Shown here: in pieces, positions 1-9,500 of the stretch
How the letters are laid out: each line of letters opens with the position of its first letter
Position numbering within the stretch: position 1 is the stretch's first letter
Source of the DNA: Rufibacter sp. LB8
Lineage (GTDB): Bacteria > Bacteroidota > Bacteroidia > Cytophagales > Hymenobacteraceae
Length of the DNA stretch: 64,000 nt
Reading direction: 5' to 3'
Assembly (NCBI RefSeq): GCF_014876185.1
Contig: NZ_JADALJ010000001.1
Coordinates: 2,523,501-2,587,500 of the forward strand
Made by a program: the position numbers and the translations under genes
The notes under the pieces: generated by a model
What the model was told of the DNA's origin: nothing
The model's input: only the letters and a program-made list of their open reading frames with translations
Database searches by the model: none

Positions 1-1
1 G

Positions 2-271
2 CTGGTGAACATTGTGAAAATGCGCTGGGAGGCCTGCCAACTGGGTTTTGAGAAACTCACCATTAAGAAAGAAACCCTCAAAGGCTACATACCAAGCGTG
101 AACAATGAGCCGTTCTTTCAGTCAGAAACTTTTAGCCGCATTCTGCAGTACGTTCAGCAGCATCCGCGCCGTTCCAGACTGAAGGAAGCCAAAGACAAGC
201 TCATCGTGATTGTGGAGAATATCTCCTCCCTTGATGCTGCCAAGGCCATTTTTGAGGATTTGAAAGTATAA
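2..271 (+). CDS. mfd: Transcription-repair coupling factor Mfd, C-terminal end (partial)
   Basis: The last 89 codons of a gene whose start lies before the window; the frame is open to the window edge. The residues match the extreme C-terminal domain of Mfd: a 'GFEKLTIKKETLKGYI' stretch, then 'ILQYVQQHPRR' and an 'IVENI' strand, as in the autoinhibitory D7 domain. Mfd is a DNA translocase that removes RNA polymerase stalled at lesions and recruits UvrA for nucleotide excision repair. The helicase motifs are outside the window, so the call rests on the tail alone. A dispersed palindrome starts eight bases after the stop codon and may act as transcript end or boundary. Confidence 0.8.
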   Translation: MVNIVKMRWEACQLGFEKLTIKKETLKGYIPSVNNEPFFQSETFSRILQYVQQHPRRSRLKEAKDKLIVIVENISSLDAAKAIFEDLKV

Positions 272-278
272 TGTATTT

Positions 279-318
279 CTGTTTTCGGGCTCATTCCCGG
301 AAATGAGCCCGAAAACAG
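279..318. repeat. Dispersed 40-bp palindrome, copy 1
   Basis: Arms of about 17 bases (CTGTTTTCGGGCTCATT and its near-complement) flank a tiny loop. It sits 8 bases after the mfd stop. It belongs to a family of about sixteen intergenic copies in the first 33.4 kb. Confidence 0.85.
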
Positions 319-390
319 CAGGCCAGCCTACGGCTGACCAACTTTTCATCAAGCCCCCGGTTCTTTTCAATCGCACTGAATTTGTTGCAC

Positions 391-2706
391 ATGAACTCTT
401 CACCAATCCCTGCCACCAACTCAGACGTCCTTTCGGTGTTCAGGGCCTTGCCGGGGCTATACCTCATCTTGTCACCGGAACTGCTCATTGTAGAGGCCAG
501 CGAGGCGTACCTGCAGGCCACCTTCAAAGACCGTTCTATCATAGGCCATTATCTGTTTGAGATTTTCCCAGACAATCCAGACGCGCTTCAGGCGCAAGGC
601 GAATTGAACCTTAAGCAGTCTCTGGAACACGTGCTGGCGCACAAAGCCCCGCACCAGATGCCCCTGCAGCGCTATGATGTGACCCGTTCTGCTGAGCGCG
701 GCGGCGGTTTTGAGGAGAAATACTGGCTGCCCCACAACAAACCGGTGCTAGATACCAACGGGCAGGTGCTCTACCTCATTCACACCGTGGAAGACGTGAC
801 CCAGCAGCAGAAGTACGAGCAGGAAACGGAGCGGCAGGCCCGGCAGGCGCAGGAAAACATGGAACGCTTCCAACTGCTGGCCATGGCCACCAATGACGTG
901 ATCTGGGACTGGAACCTGGCAGATGACACCATTTGGTGGAATAACGGCTTCAAAACTATTTTTGGTTACCAAACCGTTGAGAAATACATTAACTCATGGT
1001 ACGGCCGCATTCACCTGGATGACCGTGAGCGCGTGGTGCACGGCATTCATGACGCCATAGACAACGGCAAGAAGAACTGGCAAGATGAATACCGGTTCAG
1101 AAAGGCAGACGGCAGCTACGCCGAAGTATTTGACCGCGGCATTATTGCCCGTGATGACACCGGCCGGCCCTTGCGCATGATTGGAGCCATGCTGGATCTC
1201 ACCGAGAAAAACCGCTACGCCGCTGAACTCCAGGCGTCGCATGCCCGCCTGAACCAGATTCTTGACGCCCTGCCGCACATGACCTTCACCTCCCGCCCAG
1301 ACGGGTACGTGGATTATTACAGCCAGCGTTGGTATGATTTTCTGGGCGGCACCCGTGAGACCCTGACCGGCTGGGGCTGGGAAGACTACATTCACCCAGA
1401 AGACCTGGACAGCACCATTTCGGGTTGGCGACATTGCCTGGCCACCGGCACGCCGTACATGGTGGAGAACCGCTGGCGCGCGCAAGCCACTGGCGAATAC
1501 CGCTGGTTTCTGGTGCGGGGCATGCCCGTGCGAGATTCTGAAGGTGCCATTACCATGTGGGTGGGCTCATACACAGACATCCATGACCAGAAAAAGACGC
1601 AGCTGGCTTTGCAGGAGAGTACCCAGCACTTCAAGTTCCTGGCCGACAGCATGCCCCAACTGGTCTGGACCACAGACCCCAACGGTTTCCATGACTACTT
1701 CAACCAGCAATGGGTAGACTACACCGGCTATGACGTAGAAACCAGCAAAGGCACCCAGATGTGGAATGACATCCTGCACCCAGATGACCAGGTGCGCACC
1801 TCTGAGCGTTGGCAGATTTCTCTGCAGACCGGCAAACCTTATGAGGTGGAGTACCGGTTCAGGCGGGCGGCAGACGGCGAGTGGCGGTGGTTTCTGGGCC
1901 GGGCGCTGCCCCTGCTTGACGCAGACGGCAAGATTGTGCGCTGGTTTGGCACCTGTACAGACATTGAGGACCAGAAACGCCATGAAGAGCTCATGGAACA
2001 GACCAACCGGGAACTGCGCAGCATCAATGAAGACCTGGACAGCTTTGTCTACACGGCCTCCCATGACTTAAAGCTGCCCATCATCAACATGGCCGGTATT
2101 TTCAAGGAACTCACGAGCCACGCCACCTTCCATGACCCAGACGCGCCGCTGCTCATCACCATGTTTGAGAAATCGCTCACGCAGATCAACGCCACCATCT
2201 CAGACCTGGCCGAGATTGTGAAAGTACAGAAGAGCATCAATGCCCAGCGCGAGGTCGTTCCCCTGCAGGATTTGGTGGAAGAGGTGACCTTCAGCATCAA
2301 AGACATGGTCAAGAGTTCAAACGCCAGCATCAAGACAGATTTCTCTGAGGCAGATTCGCTGGTTTTCTCCCGGGTCAACCTCAAGAGCATTTTCTACAAC
2401 CTCATCAGCAACGCCATCAAGTACCAGTCGGTAGACCGCACCCCAGAAATCATGCTAAGCACAGAGAAGCAAGACGGATTTGTGGTGCTCACCATCAAAG
2501 ACAACGGCATGGGCATAGACATGGAGCGCCACGGACACAAGTTGTTCCAGATGTTCAAGCGGTTCCACAGCCACGTGTCCGGCTCCGGGCTGGGCCTCTA
2601 CATCATCAACAGAATTATTCAGAAGAACAACGGCCGTATTGAGGTCAGCAGCCAGGTGGGCAAAGGCACCACTTTCCAGATTTATTTCCCTACCGTTTCA
2701 GAATAA
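391..2706 (+). CDS. Multi-PAS sensor histidine kinase
   Basis: A 771-residue protein without clear signal peptide or membrane segment, so probably cytoplasmic. An N-terminal PAS-like region (about 15-130) is followed by three clear PAS/PAC repeats (about 155-275, 285-400 and 405-525). Each has a W-rich core and a 'DITE/DIHD/DIED' PAC ending. The dimerisation helix carries 'ASHDLKLPI' with His558 as the likely autophosphorylation site. The ATPase domain has an N box 'NLISNAIKY' near 670, a G1 box 'DNGMGID' near 703 and a G2 box 'GSGLGLYI'. The kinase core resembles light- or redox-sensing Cytophagales kinases, but no flavin motif was identified, so the ligand is unknown. There is no receiver domain or adjacent regulator. 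The ATG at 391 is preferred over TTG codons nine bases upstream. Confidence 0.85.
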   Translation: MNSSPIPATNSDVLSVFRALPGLYLILSPELLIVEASEAYLQATFKDRSIIGHYLFEIFPDNPDALQAQGELNLKQSLEHVLAHKAPHQMPLQRYDVTRSAERGGGFEEKYWLPHNKPVLDTNGQVLYLIHTVEDVTQQQKYEQETERQARQAQENMERFQLLAMATNDVIWDWNLADDTIWWNNGFKTIFGYQTVEKYINSWYGRIHLDDRERVVHGIHDAIDNGKKNWQDEYRFRKADGSYAEVFDRGIIARDDTGRPLRMIGAMLDLTEKNRYAAELQASHARLNQILDALPHMTFTSRPDGYVDYYSQRWYDFLGGTRETLTGWGWEDYIHPEDLDSTISGWRHCLATGTPYMVENRWRAQATGEYRWFLVRGMPVRDSEGAITMWVGSYTDIHDQKKTQLALQESTQHFKFLADSMPQLVWTTDPNGFHDYFNQQWVDYTGYDVETSKGTQMWNDILHPDDQVRTSERWQISLQTGKPYEVEYRFRRAADGEWRWFLGRALPLLDADGKIVRWFGTCTDIEDQKRHEELMEQTNRELRSINEDLDSFVYTASHDLKLPIINMAGIFKELTSHATFHDPDAPLLITMFEKSLTQINATISDLAEIVKVQKSINAQREVVPLQDLVEEVTFSIKDMVKSSNASIKTDFSEADSLVFSRVNLKSIFYNLISNAIKYQSVDRTPEIMLSTEKQDGFVVLTIKDNGMGIDMERHGHKLFQMFKRFHSHVSGSGLGLYIINRIIQKNNGRIEVSSQVGKGTTFQIYFPTVSE

Positions 2707-2756
2707 ATAATTGCTTCTGGTTTAACAGCACCCAGGAGTTTTCCTTGAACTACAAC

Positions 2757-2791
2757 AAAAGGCCACCCGTGCAAACACGGGTGGCCTTTTT
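2757..2791 (+). terminator. Rho-independent terminator after the PAS kinase
   Basis: A perfect 11-bp stem GGCCACCCGTG / CACGGGTGGCC with a 4-base loop is followed by five T residues and preceded by four A residues, so it could work in both directions. Confidence 0.85.
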
Positions 2792-2851
2792 GGCTGGTAT
2801 TTGTAACGATTGGTTATGTGGTGACACTCCCCACGAAAAGACCACAGCCTT

Positions 2852-3004
2852 TTATCTGCTAGGAGTCAAGGCCGCTTGGCCCGGAAAAACGGTTTGGTAA
2901 TTTTTAGAGACAGTGGTGGTTTTAACGGCCTCACCCCTTGCGAAGCCAGAAACTACCAGAAAAAACAACAGGAAAACACCCAACAGAGGTAGATATCTTT
3001 TCAT
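2852..3004 (-). CDS. 50-residue secreted or membrane-anchored small protein
   Basis: An ATG at 3004 opens a 50-codon frame ending in TAA at 2852. It starts MKRYLPLLG, has a leucine/phenylalanine-rich hydrophobic core and reaches a possible signal peptidase site near 'SGFARG'. The mature tail would be about 27 residues and ends TPSR. The Lys-Arg start and hydrophobic core look like a real signal peptide, and the frame lies in an otherwise empty 430-base gap. I recognise no family. It is too short for coding statistics, so it may be chance. Confidence 0.45.
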   Translation of the reverse strand: MKRYLPLLGVFLLFFLVVSGFARGEAVKTTTVSKNYQTVFPGQAALTPSR

Positions 3005-3073
3005 AAAAACAGAAGCGGTTAAGTTCTTCCTTCCACATACTGAATTTTAGTTGAAAGGTTTTTCTGCCGGGTC

Positions 3074-3111
3074 CGTTTTCAGGCTCATTTCTCAAAACGA
3101 GCCCCAAAACG
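3074..3111. repeat. Dispersed palindrome, degenerate copy 2
   Basis: Same family as copy 1, with mismatched centre (CTCAAAACGAG), suggesting decay. Confidence 0.7.
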
Positions 3112-3222
3112 CAACAGACCACCGCGCTAGCTTAACCCTTCCACGGGGCACTCGTACATTCAAGGGCAAGGGCCGGTCACCGCGCCCTGCTAGCAATGAA
3201 TATTCCTTAACACCCTACTAAC

Positions 3223-4158
3223 ATGCAAAATAACCAGAGAAATTGGCAGTCGCCAGACCAAGACGGCGAAATGGACAACCACCGCATAGGCCGTGAATTG
3301 CACCACCGTGACCAGCAGAACAGACCGTCGTCCTCATCAGGGGGCAACCGCTGGAGCCAAGACCGCAGCTACCAGCAAGGGCAAGGGCATCAAGGCCAGA
3401 ACCGCTTCCCGGAAGACCAGTACAGTCGCAACTCCAACGCAGATTTGGGCGGTAGCCTGAACAAGCACTACGGAAACCAAGGCCAGCGTTCCCACCAGAA
3501 CAGCAGCTCTAACTACGGAGACGGACGCGGCACCGGCAGCTACCAGCAAAACCAACAGAGCCATTCTTCTTACGGTGATGGCCGCGGTAATTACAGCGCT
3601 CGCCAAGATTCCTACGGCCAGGGCCATGTGCGGGCCTACAGTGAGAACGTGCCCATGCAACGCCGCCTAGATGACACCAATGAAAACTATTACCGCGGCG
3701 CGTACATGGACCCCAAAGGGGTGCAGCAGGAACTGCCCAGACCCGAAGATAACCCCTACAATGAATACCCCGGCACCCGCAGCCGCTACAAAGACGATGA
3801 CTACCGCTACGGCAGCGGCAACCACACCTGGTATGAAGAGCGCCGCTACACAGACAACAACGGCCACCGCGCAGACCGTGACAAAGGCGATATGCTGGGC
3901 GAAATGGGCGAAGGCGTGCGCGAGGCCTGGCATGACATGAAACACGGCGTGCAGAACCTCTGGAACCGCGGCACCAACGCCGTGCAACCAGACCATGACC
4001 GCGACCGTGACAGCTACCGAACCAGCAGAGACAACCGCCAGGAGTACCGCTCCACCCGCGACCAGGGCACAGAACGTGGTCCGCGTTGGTCAGATGAGAC
4101 AGATTCCGGCGATGACTCCTTTTTCTACAACCGGGGCAACAACCCGCGCTACTACTAA
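3223..4158 (+). CDS. Disordered Gly/Gln/Asn/Arg-rich hydrophilic protein
   Basis: A 311-residue protein dominated by N, Q, S, G, R, D, H and Y, with repeated SYQQ, YGDGRG and RDRDSYR-type units. It has no signal peptide or membrane segment and is almost certainly intrinsically disordered. The only segment with regular amphipathic character is 'MGEGVREAWHDMKHGVQNLWN' near 225-245, which may form a helix. Composition resembles stress-related or nucleic-acid-binding hydrophilic proteins, but no family is recognised and no function is claimed. It lies six bases upstream of a 37-codon membrane protein frame, and the two end at one terminator, so they probably form one transcript. Confidence 0.7.
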   Translation: MQNNQRNWQSPDQDGEMDNHRIGRELHHRDQQNRPSSSSGGNRWSQDRSYQQGQGHQGQNRFPEDQYSRNSNADLGGSLNKHYGNQGQRSHQNSSSNYGDGRGTGSYQQNQQSHSSYGDGRGNYSARQDSYGQGHVRAYSENVPMQRRLDDTNENYYRGAYMDPKGVQQELPRPEDNPYNEYPGTRSRYKDDDYRYGSGNHTWYEERRYTDNNGHRADRDKGDMLGEMGEGVREAWHDMKHGVQNLWNRGTNAVQPDHDRDRDSYRTSRDNRQEYRSTRDQGTERGPRWSDETDSGDDSFFYNRGNNPRYY

Positions 4159-4164
4159 CCAGCC

Positions 4165-4278
4165 ATGAAAGCTGTATTTTGGGCAGCCCTCATCACGGGC
4201 CTAGCGGGCGCCATTCTGCTCCTGCAACTTTTGCCTCCCCCAGAAGAGCCCGGCGACAACCCGCTGCTAGCTCCTTAA
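4165..4278 (+). CDS. 37-residue single-pass membrane micro-protein
   Basis: The ATG at 4165 starts six bases after the preceding stop. The frame has one hydrophobic helix (FWAALITGLAGAILLLQLL) followed by a short acidic, proline-rich tail ending NPLLAP. It is followed directly by a good terminator. Position, hydrophobic pattern and tight spacing support translation. The function is unknown; it may anchor or partner the disordered protein upstream. Confidence 0.5.
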   Translation: MKAVFWAALITGLAGAILLLQLLPPPEEPGDNPLLAP

Positions 4279-4296
4279 CCTGTATTTGACCTCCTT

Positions 4297-4330
4297 AAAA
4301 GCCGAAACAAAATGTTTCGGCTTTTTCTTT
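4297..4330 (+). terminator. Rho-independent terminator
   Basis: An 8-bp stem GCCGAAAC / GTTTCGGC with loop AAAAT is followed by TTTTTCTTT and preceded by TTAAAA. It ends the disordered-protein/micro-protein unit. Confidence 0.85.
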
Positions 4331-4357
4331 GCCGGTTCTTGAAACAAGCGAAGCCAT

Positions 4358-4438
4358 TGTAGAGACGCCATACCTTGCGTCTCACGCATTGCTGAATTCT
4401 ATCTGCACGAGTAAGACGCAAGGTATTGCGTCTCTACA
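4358..4438. repeat. Long inverted repeat (25-bp arms) with GTAGAGACGC termini
   Basis: The left arm 4358-4382 and right arm 4414-4438 are complementary at 24 of 25 positions around a 31-base spacer. The tips read TGTAGAGACGC...GCGTCTCTACA. The tips resemble the GTAGAGAC repeats at 13480, 17206 and 25159. It could be a small non-autonomous mobile element or a decayed one. With the palindrome at 4543 it makes up the 4279-4565 gap, where no gene was found. Confidence 0.7.
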
Positions 4439-4542
4439 AATAACGCATCACGCATTCCAACTTCGTCTAAATCACGCGCAACGGCACTTTTCATAGGCGG
4501 CGAGCTGTTCTAGTTTCAGTAAGAATTCAACCACTAAATTTC

Positions 4543-4580
4543 CGTTTTTGGCCTCATTTCTGAAAATGAGCCCGAAAACG
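4543..4580. repeat. Dispersed palindrome, copy 3, overlapping a possible start codon
   Basis: The right arm ATGAGCCCGAAAACG contains the ATG at 4566 that is in frame with the glycosylase-like gene. The copy is therefore either leader DNA or the extreme 5' coding end of that gene. Confidence 0.8.
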
Positions 4581-5171
4581 CCCATCCTAAAAATGCTACA
4601 GGAATTACTTACCCAAATACGCGCGTGCCAGATGTGTGCTGCGCATTTACCCCATGGCCCTAGGCCCATTGTGCGGGCAAGTGCCACAGCGCGCCTCTTG
4701 GTGGTGGGGCAGGCGCCGGGCACCAAAGTCCACGCGTCGGGCATTCCCTGGGACGACCAGAGCGGCAAGCGCCTGCGGCTTTGGCTGGGGCTCACGCCCG
4801 ATGAATTCTATGACGAAACCCACGTGGCCATCATGCCCACCGGCTTCTGCTACCCCGGCACCGGCCCCAGCGGCGACCTTCCGCCCCGCCCCGAATGCGC
4901 CACGCACTGGCACCCGCAACTTTTGCCGCTGCTGCCCAACATCCAGCTCACTTTGTTGATTGGAAATTACGCGCAGAAAGCTTTTCTGGGAACTTCGGCG
5001 AAGCCCACCCTCACCCAAACCGTGGAAGCCTGGCGCGACTACCTGCCCCGGTATTTGCCCCTGCCCCATCCCTCGCCGCGCAACATTGCCTGGTTCAAAC
5101 GGCACCCATGGTTTGAGCACGAAGTGATTCCCACGCTCCAGGAGATTGTGAACAGTACTCTTAACCAATAA
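4566..5171 (+). CDS. Uracil-DNA glycosylase family protein
   Basis: About 200 residues with the signature of the bacterial UDG-like family: 'CQMCAAHLPHGPRP', then 'VVGQAPGTKVHASG' (motif A-like, GQAPG), 'GIPWDDQSGKRLRLWLG', 'MPTGFCYPG' and 'LLIGNYAQKAFLG' (the IGxxA motif). Members bind DNA and are annotated as uracil or base-excision glycosylases; activity on a given lesion is inferred, not shown. The paired Cys residues at the N-terminus might be the remains of an iron-sulphur site as in family 4 enzymes. The start is uncertain: ATG 4566 lies inside the palindrome, ATG 4593 (MLQELLTQ) just after it. ATG 4593 fits family N-termini better. Confidence 0.75.
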   Translation: MSPKTPILKMLQELLTQIRACQMCAAHLPHGPRPIVRASATARLLVVGQAPGTKVHASGIPWDDQSGKRLRLWLGLTPDEFYDETHVAIMPTGFCYPGTGPSGDLPPRPECATHWHPQLLPLLPNIQLTLLIGNYAQKAFLGTSAKPTLTQTVEAWRDYLPRYLPLPHPSPRNIAWFKRHPWFEHEVIPTLQEIVNSTLNQ

Positions 5172-5232
5172 GACAAAAGTCTAGATTTTGCTGAATTTCA
5201 GAGATGGTACCTTTCCCATTCTTGCCCGAAGG

Positions 5233-5270
5233 CGTTTTTTGGCTACATTCGGGAAATGAGGCCCAAAACG
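5233..5270. repeat. Dispersed palindrome, copy 4
   Basis: Arms CGTTTTTTGGC / GCCCAAAACG with imperfect centre. It fills the space between the glycosylase stop and the aminotransferase, whose ATG follows one base later. Confidence 0.75.
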
Positions 5271-5271
5271 C

Positions 5272-6420
5272 ATGAGCACGTCTTTTAAGAGTAAACTGCC
5301 CCACGTGGGCACCACCATTTTCACCACCATGAGCCAGCTGGCGCAGCAGCACGGGGCCATCAACCTCTCGCAGGGCTTCCCAGATTTTGACTGCGCGCCA
5401 GAACTGGTAGATTTGGTGACAGATGCCATGCGCCAAGGCTTCAACCAGTACGCGCCTAGCATTGGCTTGCCCAACCTGCGGGAACAGATCAGCTTGAAAA
5501 CCCAGCGCCTCTACGGTCACACCACCGACCCCAACTCGCAGATCACGGTCACCTCTGGCGCCACCGAGGCCCTGTTTGCCGCCATTACCGCCGTGGTGCG
5601 GCCGGGGGATGAAGTCATTGTCCTGGAGCCGTGTTATGACAGTTATGTTCCGGCCATTGAGCTGAACGGCGGCGTGCCCGTATTTGTCCCGCTCACCTTC
5701 CCAGACTTTAGTATTGACTGGCAGCGGGTGAAAGAAAAGCTGACTTCTAAAACCAGGTTGCTGATTATCAATTCGCCGCATAACCCCAGCGGGGCCATTT
5801 TGAGCGCGCAAGATTTGCAGGAACTTAAGGCCCTGGCGCATGCGCATCCGTTTCTGATCATTAGTGATGAGGTCTACGAGCACATGGTCTTTGACGGAAA
5901 CCAGCACCTGAGTTTGTTGACGGAGCCAGCATTGGCGGAGCGGAGTTTTGTGATCTCGTCCTTCGGGAAGACGTTTCATACCACCGGCTGGAAAGTTGGT
6001 TACTGCATCGCGCCCGCGCACCTGACTTCTGAGTTTAGAAAAGTGCACCAGTACCTCACCTTCAGCACGGCCACACCGTTTCAGCAGGCCCTGGCCACGT
6101 ATTTAGAAAGGCCCGAACCGTATCTTTCTTTACCTGCTTTCTACCAACAGAAACGCGATTTGTTTACTGAACTGCTGCGGCCCAGTCGGTTTGAGTTATT
6201 GCCCAGCGCAGGCACCTATTTCCAGCTGGCCCGCTACCACCAGATATCTGATCTACCCGAGGTGGACTTTGCGCAGTGGCTCACCAAAGAGGCGGGCGTG
6301 GCGGTAATTCCGGTCTCCGTGTTCTACCATGACCAGACAGACCACCGCGTGGTGCGCTTCTGCTTCGCCAAAAAAGTCGAAACGTTAAAAGCCGCCGCAG
6401 ATAGATTGGTGAGGTTGTAA
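5272..6420 (+). CDS. ybdL: PLP-dependent methionine/aromatic aminotransferase, YbdL-like
   Basis: A 382-residue fold-type I aminotransferase aligning nearly end to end with remembered E. coli YbdL: 'SKLPHVGTTIFTTMSQLA', 'INLSQGFPDFD', 'TVTSGATEALFAAI', 'NSPHNPSG', 'SDEVYEHM' and 'SSFGKTFHTTGWKVGY'. Lys233 in the last motif is the expected Schiff-base lysine. YbdL-type enzymes prefer methionine, histidine and phenylalanine and can use glutamine as donor, which creates alpha-ketoglutaramate, the substrate of the omega-amidase encoded 6 kb downstream. Probably cytosolic. The ATG at 5272 fits the family start even though it directly abuts a palindrome. Confidence 0.88.
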   Translation: MSTSFKSKLPHVGTTIFTTMSQLAQQHGAINLSQGFPDFDCAPELVDLVTDAMRQGFNQYAPSIGLPNLREQISLKTQRLYGHTTDPNSQITVTSGATEALFAAITAVVRPGDEVIVLEPCYDSYVPAIELNGGVPVFVPLTFPDFSIDWQRVKEKLTSKTRLLIINSPHNPSGAILSAQDLQELKALAHAHPFLIISDEVYEHMVFDGNQHLSLLTEPALAERSFVISSFGKTFHTTGWKVGYCIAPAHLTSEFRKVHQYLTFSTATPFQQALATYLERPEPYLSLPAFYQQKRDLFTELLRPSRFELLPSAGTYFQLARYHQISDLPEVDFAQWLTKEAGVAVIPVSVFYHDQTDHRVVRFCFAKKVETLKAAADRLVRL

Positions 6421-6424
6421 AATC

Positions 6425-6464
6425 CCGTTTTCGGGCTCATTTCTGGAAATGAAGCCGAAAACGG
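6425..6464. repeat. Dispersed palindrome, copy 5
   Basis: CCGTTTTCGGGCTCATTTC arm and its complement, five bases after the ybdL stop codon. Confidence 0.85.
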
Positions 6465-6480
6465 AAAATCTTGCAGGCAC

Positions 6481-6512
6481 AAAAAAGCCCCGACCAATGG
6501 CCGGGGCTTTTA
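6481..6512. terminator. Bidirectional terminator between ybdL and the adhesin gene
   Basis: AAAAAAGCCCCG...CGGGGCTTTT stem-loop between two converging genes. It is flanked by A and T tracts and can serve both strands. Confidence 0.8.
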
Positions 6513-6540
6513 ATTTGGGTTGGTTTAAAAAATTGGCTTC

Positions 6541-9500
6541 CTAGTTAGCGACCACCAAGCGTTTGGTGATCACGCCGCTTTCAGTGGAAAGCTTCACCAG
6601 GTACATGCCTGCGCGGTACTTGCTCAGGTCAAGGTCATAGCTCTTAGAAGCGCCTTCCGTTCCTGTGCCAGCACTCACCGCCGTCACCAGGCTGCCTTTG
6701 AGGTCATATACTTCCAGGGTATAAGCAGCATTGCTTCCGAAGGACACGCTAATGTTCACGGTCCCAATGGCTGGGTTAGGATACACGTCAACAGTTGAGG
6801 TACCCGTGGCCTCTGCCATGCTCAAAGACGATGATTTGGTGACCGCAATGGTACCAGAGCAGCTGCCAATGGTGCACCCGTGGGCCAGATGAGCCGCTAC
6901 GCCGCTGGCGTCAATGCAGATTTCCTGGCCTTTGTGGCAAACCAGCACTTTGTCCATTCTTCCGCTTTTGCCAGCGCTGCAGCGGGCATCTACCACCGTA
7001 ATGGTTTCAGTGGCCGTAGAGCTGCAGCCGAACTCGTTGGTAGCCGTTACCGTGAAGGTGTAGGTACCCGCCGACGTTGGGGTGAAGACTGGGTTTGCGG
7101 CTGTAGTGCTGCTTAAGCCAGCGGCTGGTGACCAGCTGTAGGTAGTAGCTCCTGCCGCCGAGGTAGCGTTTGAAGCCGTCAAGGTGAGGCTTTGCGCGCC
7201 ATATCCCAGGAAAATAGTCTTGGCCGTGTTCACCCCCGTGTTGGTGTTGTCTGTTCTGCTTACCGCTATAGACGTTACTGGCTTGGTGCCAATAACCGTT
7301 ACCACCGCGGTGGTAGAAGACACATTGCCATTTACATCTGTCACCGTCAAGATAACTGTATACTCTTTAGAAGTGCTGGCAGCTGTTACAGAGGAACAGT
7401 CAAAACTGGTTCTGCTCACCGACATAGAGGCAATGCCACATGCGTCATAAGAGCCATTGTTCACATCTGCCGCGCTGATGGTAGCTGATCCGTTGACCAA
7501 CGTAACGGAGATGTTCTTAGCCAATGCGTAAGGTGCCTGCTTGTCAGTTACGGTTACTTTGAAACTGATGGTGCTGATGTTGCCAGAGGCATCAGTGGCT
7601 ACAAACGTGTTGGTGGTAGTACCTACCGGGAACACAGAACCAGAAGCCAAACCTGCCGTCTGCACGGTGCTTACTTCGCAGTTGTCAGTGGCCACCGGGG
7701 TCACATACGTTACCATGGCTCCACACACATCTTGGTCAGTGTTGACCGCCACATCCGCAATTGATGCAAACGCAGGGGCTTGTCTGTCTGTAACAGTCAC
7801 TGTGAAGCTGACAGTGCTGGTGTTGCCAGAAGCATCAGTTGCTTTGAACGTGTTGACCGTTGCCCCTACCGGGAAAACAGAAGCTGAGGGCAAACCGGCA
7901 ATTTGTACGGTTGTCACTGCGCAATTGTCAGTAGCAACTGGCGTAGCATAGGTTACAGCAGCACCACAAACGTTATTGTCTGTGTTGACCGCTACATTAG
8001 AAATGGCAGCGAATACAGGAGCTTGGTTGTCTACTACCACTACCTCTTGGGTAGCTGTAGAAACCAGACCATTTATATCTTTCACAGTCCAGGTCACAGT
8101 AGTAGTACCAACCGGGAAGAAGGCTGGTGCATTATTAGTCACAGAAGCCACGCTGCAGTTATCAGAAGTAGCAGGGCTAGAAAGTGCTACCGCAGCTCCG
8201 CATTTACCAACTTCAGCAAAAGCAGTCACCTTTACCGGAGCGGCCATGACTGGAGGGGTTACATCTTTCACCACCACTTGCTGGCTCTGACTGACGCTGT
8301 TGCCGTTGCCGTCATTGTAAGTCCAGGTTATAGTGTAGGTTCCCTGGGCCGTGTAGGTTAAAGGGTTATTGGTGGTAGCCGTGATGGTACCTTTGCAGGC
8401 ATCAAGGGCTATAGGCGCTGTTACGGTTACAGAACACTCTGCGTTCACTACCGGCAAGGTAGCCAATGTGGGCACTGGGGCTTGGTTGTCCACTACGGTT
8501 ACTGTGAAAGAAACAGTTGACACGTTTCCGCCAGCGTCTACGGCTTGCCATTTCTCAGTAGTAGTACCTACCGGGAACACATTGCCACTTCCTATACCCG
8601 CCACTTGCGTGGCCGGAATAGCGCCTCCTTCAAATTCTACTACATAAAAAGCGGTAGCCGTGTAGAACCAATCATTCCAGGTGCCGTTTGGCCCCCAGTT
8701 GATAACTGCCCAGTCTTCGCCTTGACCACCGCCTGCATTGTTAGGCTCCCCCGCATTCCAATTAGTGTAAGAGACAGGCTCACTTGTTACCCATTTATAC
8801 TGGCCTTCCACTGCCCTATCAGTATGCCCAATCCAAATGTAAAAAGGACTCATAGCTGAGACAAAGGCGTTTTCCTGAGAGTTGCTGATAGTCACCAGGT
8901 GCCCACCTAAGGCAATGGCTTTGGCATGGGCATCTTCTGGCGTAGTAGCCGTATTAGAAATGAAATAGGCATGTCCGCCGAAATTTCCTTTATAGGTATA
9001 TCCTGGTATAGAGGTTGGCAAATTACCATTCCCACAATTATCAGTAGCGGACGGGGTGGTATACGTTACCTTGGCTCCGCATGTGTTAGGATCAGCGTTT
9101 ACCGTGATGTTAAATGGTCCAGAGATAACCGGAGGGGTTACATCTTTGATTACCACTGTCTGCTCCTGCGTGGTTTTGTTTCCAGCGGCATCTGTGTAAG
9201 TCCAGGTTACGGTATGAGTTCCCTGCGTGGCAAATGTGGTTGGACCCGAGGTAGTAGCCGTAATAGTGCCAGAGCAACCATCAGTTGCCGTTGGCGCTGT
9301 CACTGTTGCTGAACATTGACCAGTGACTGTTGGCAAAGCGGCAAGTGTTGGAACAGGGTTCGCATTATCTACAACAGTCACTACAAAACTACAGCTTGTG
9401 TTACCGCAACTGTTGGCGGCCGTAATAGTTATTGTAGTTTGGCCTACGTTAAAGGCTGAACCGCTTCCGGTGCCGGCGCCAGAACCACTGGTAGCTCCTG

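Noticed and set aside
122-406. Minus-strand frames over the mfd end and first palindrome
   Set aside because: Antisense shadows of mfd that include the palindrome.
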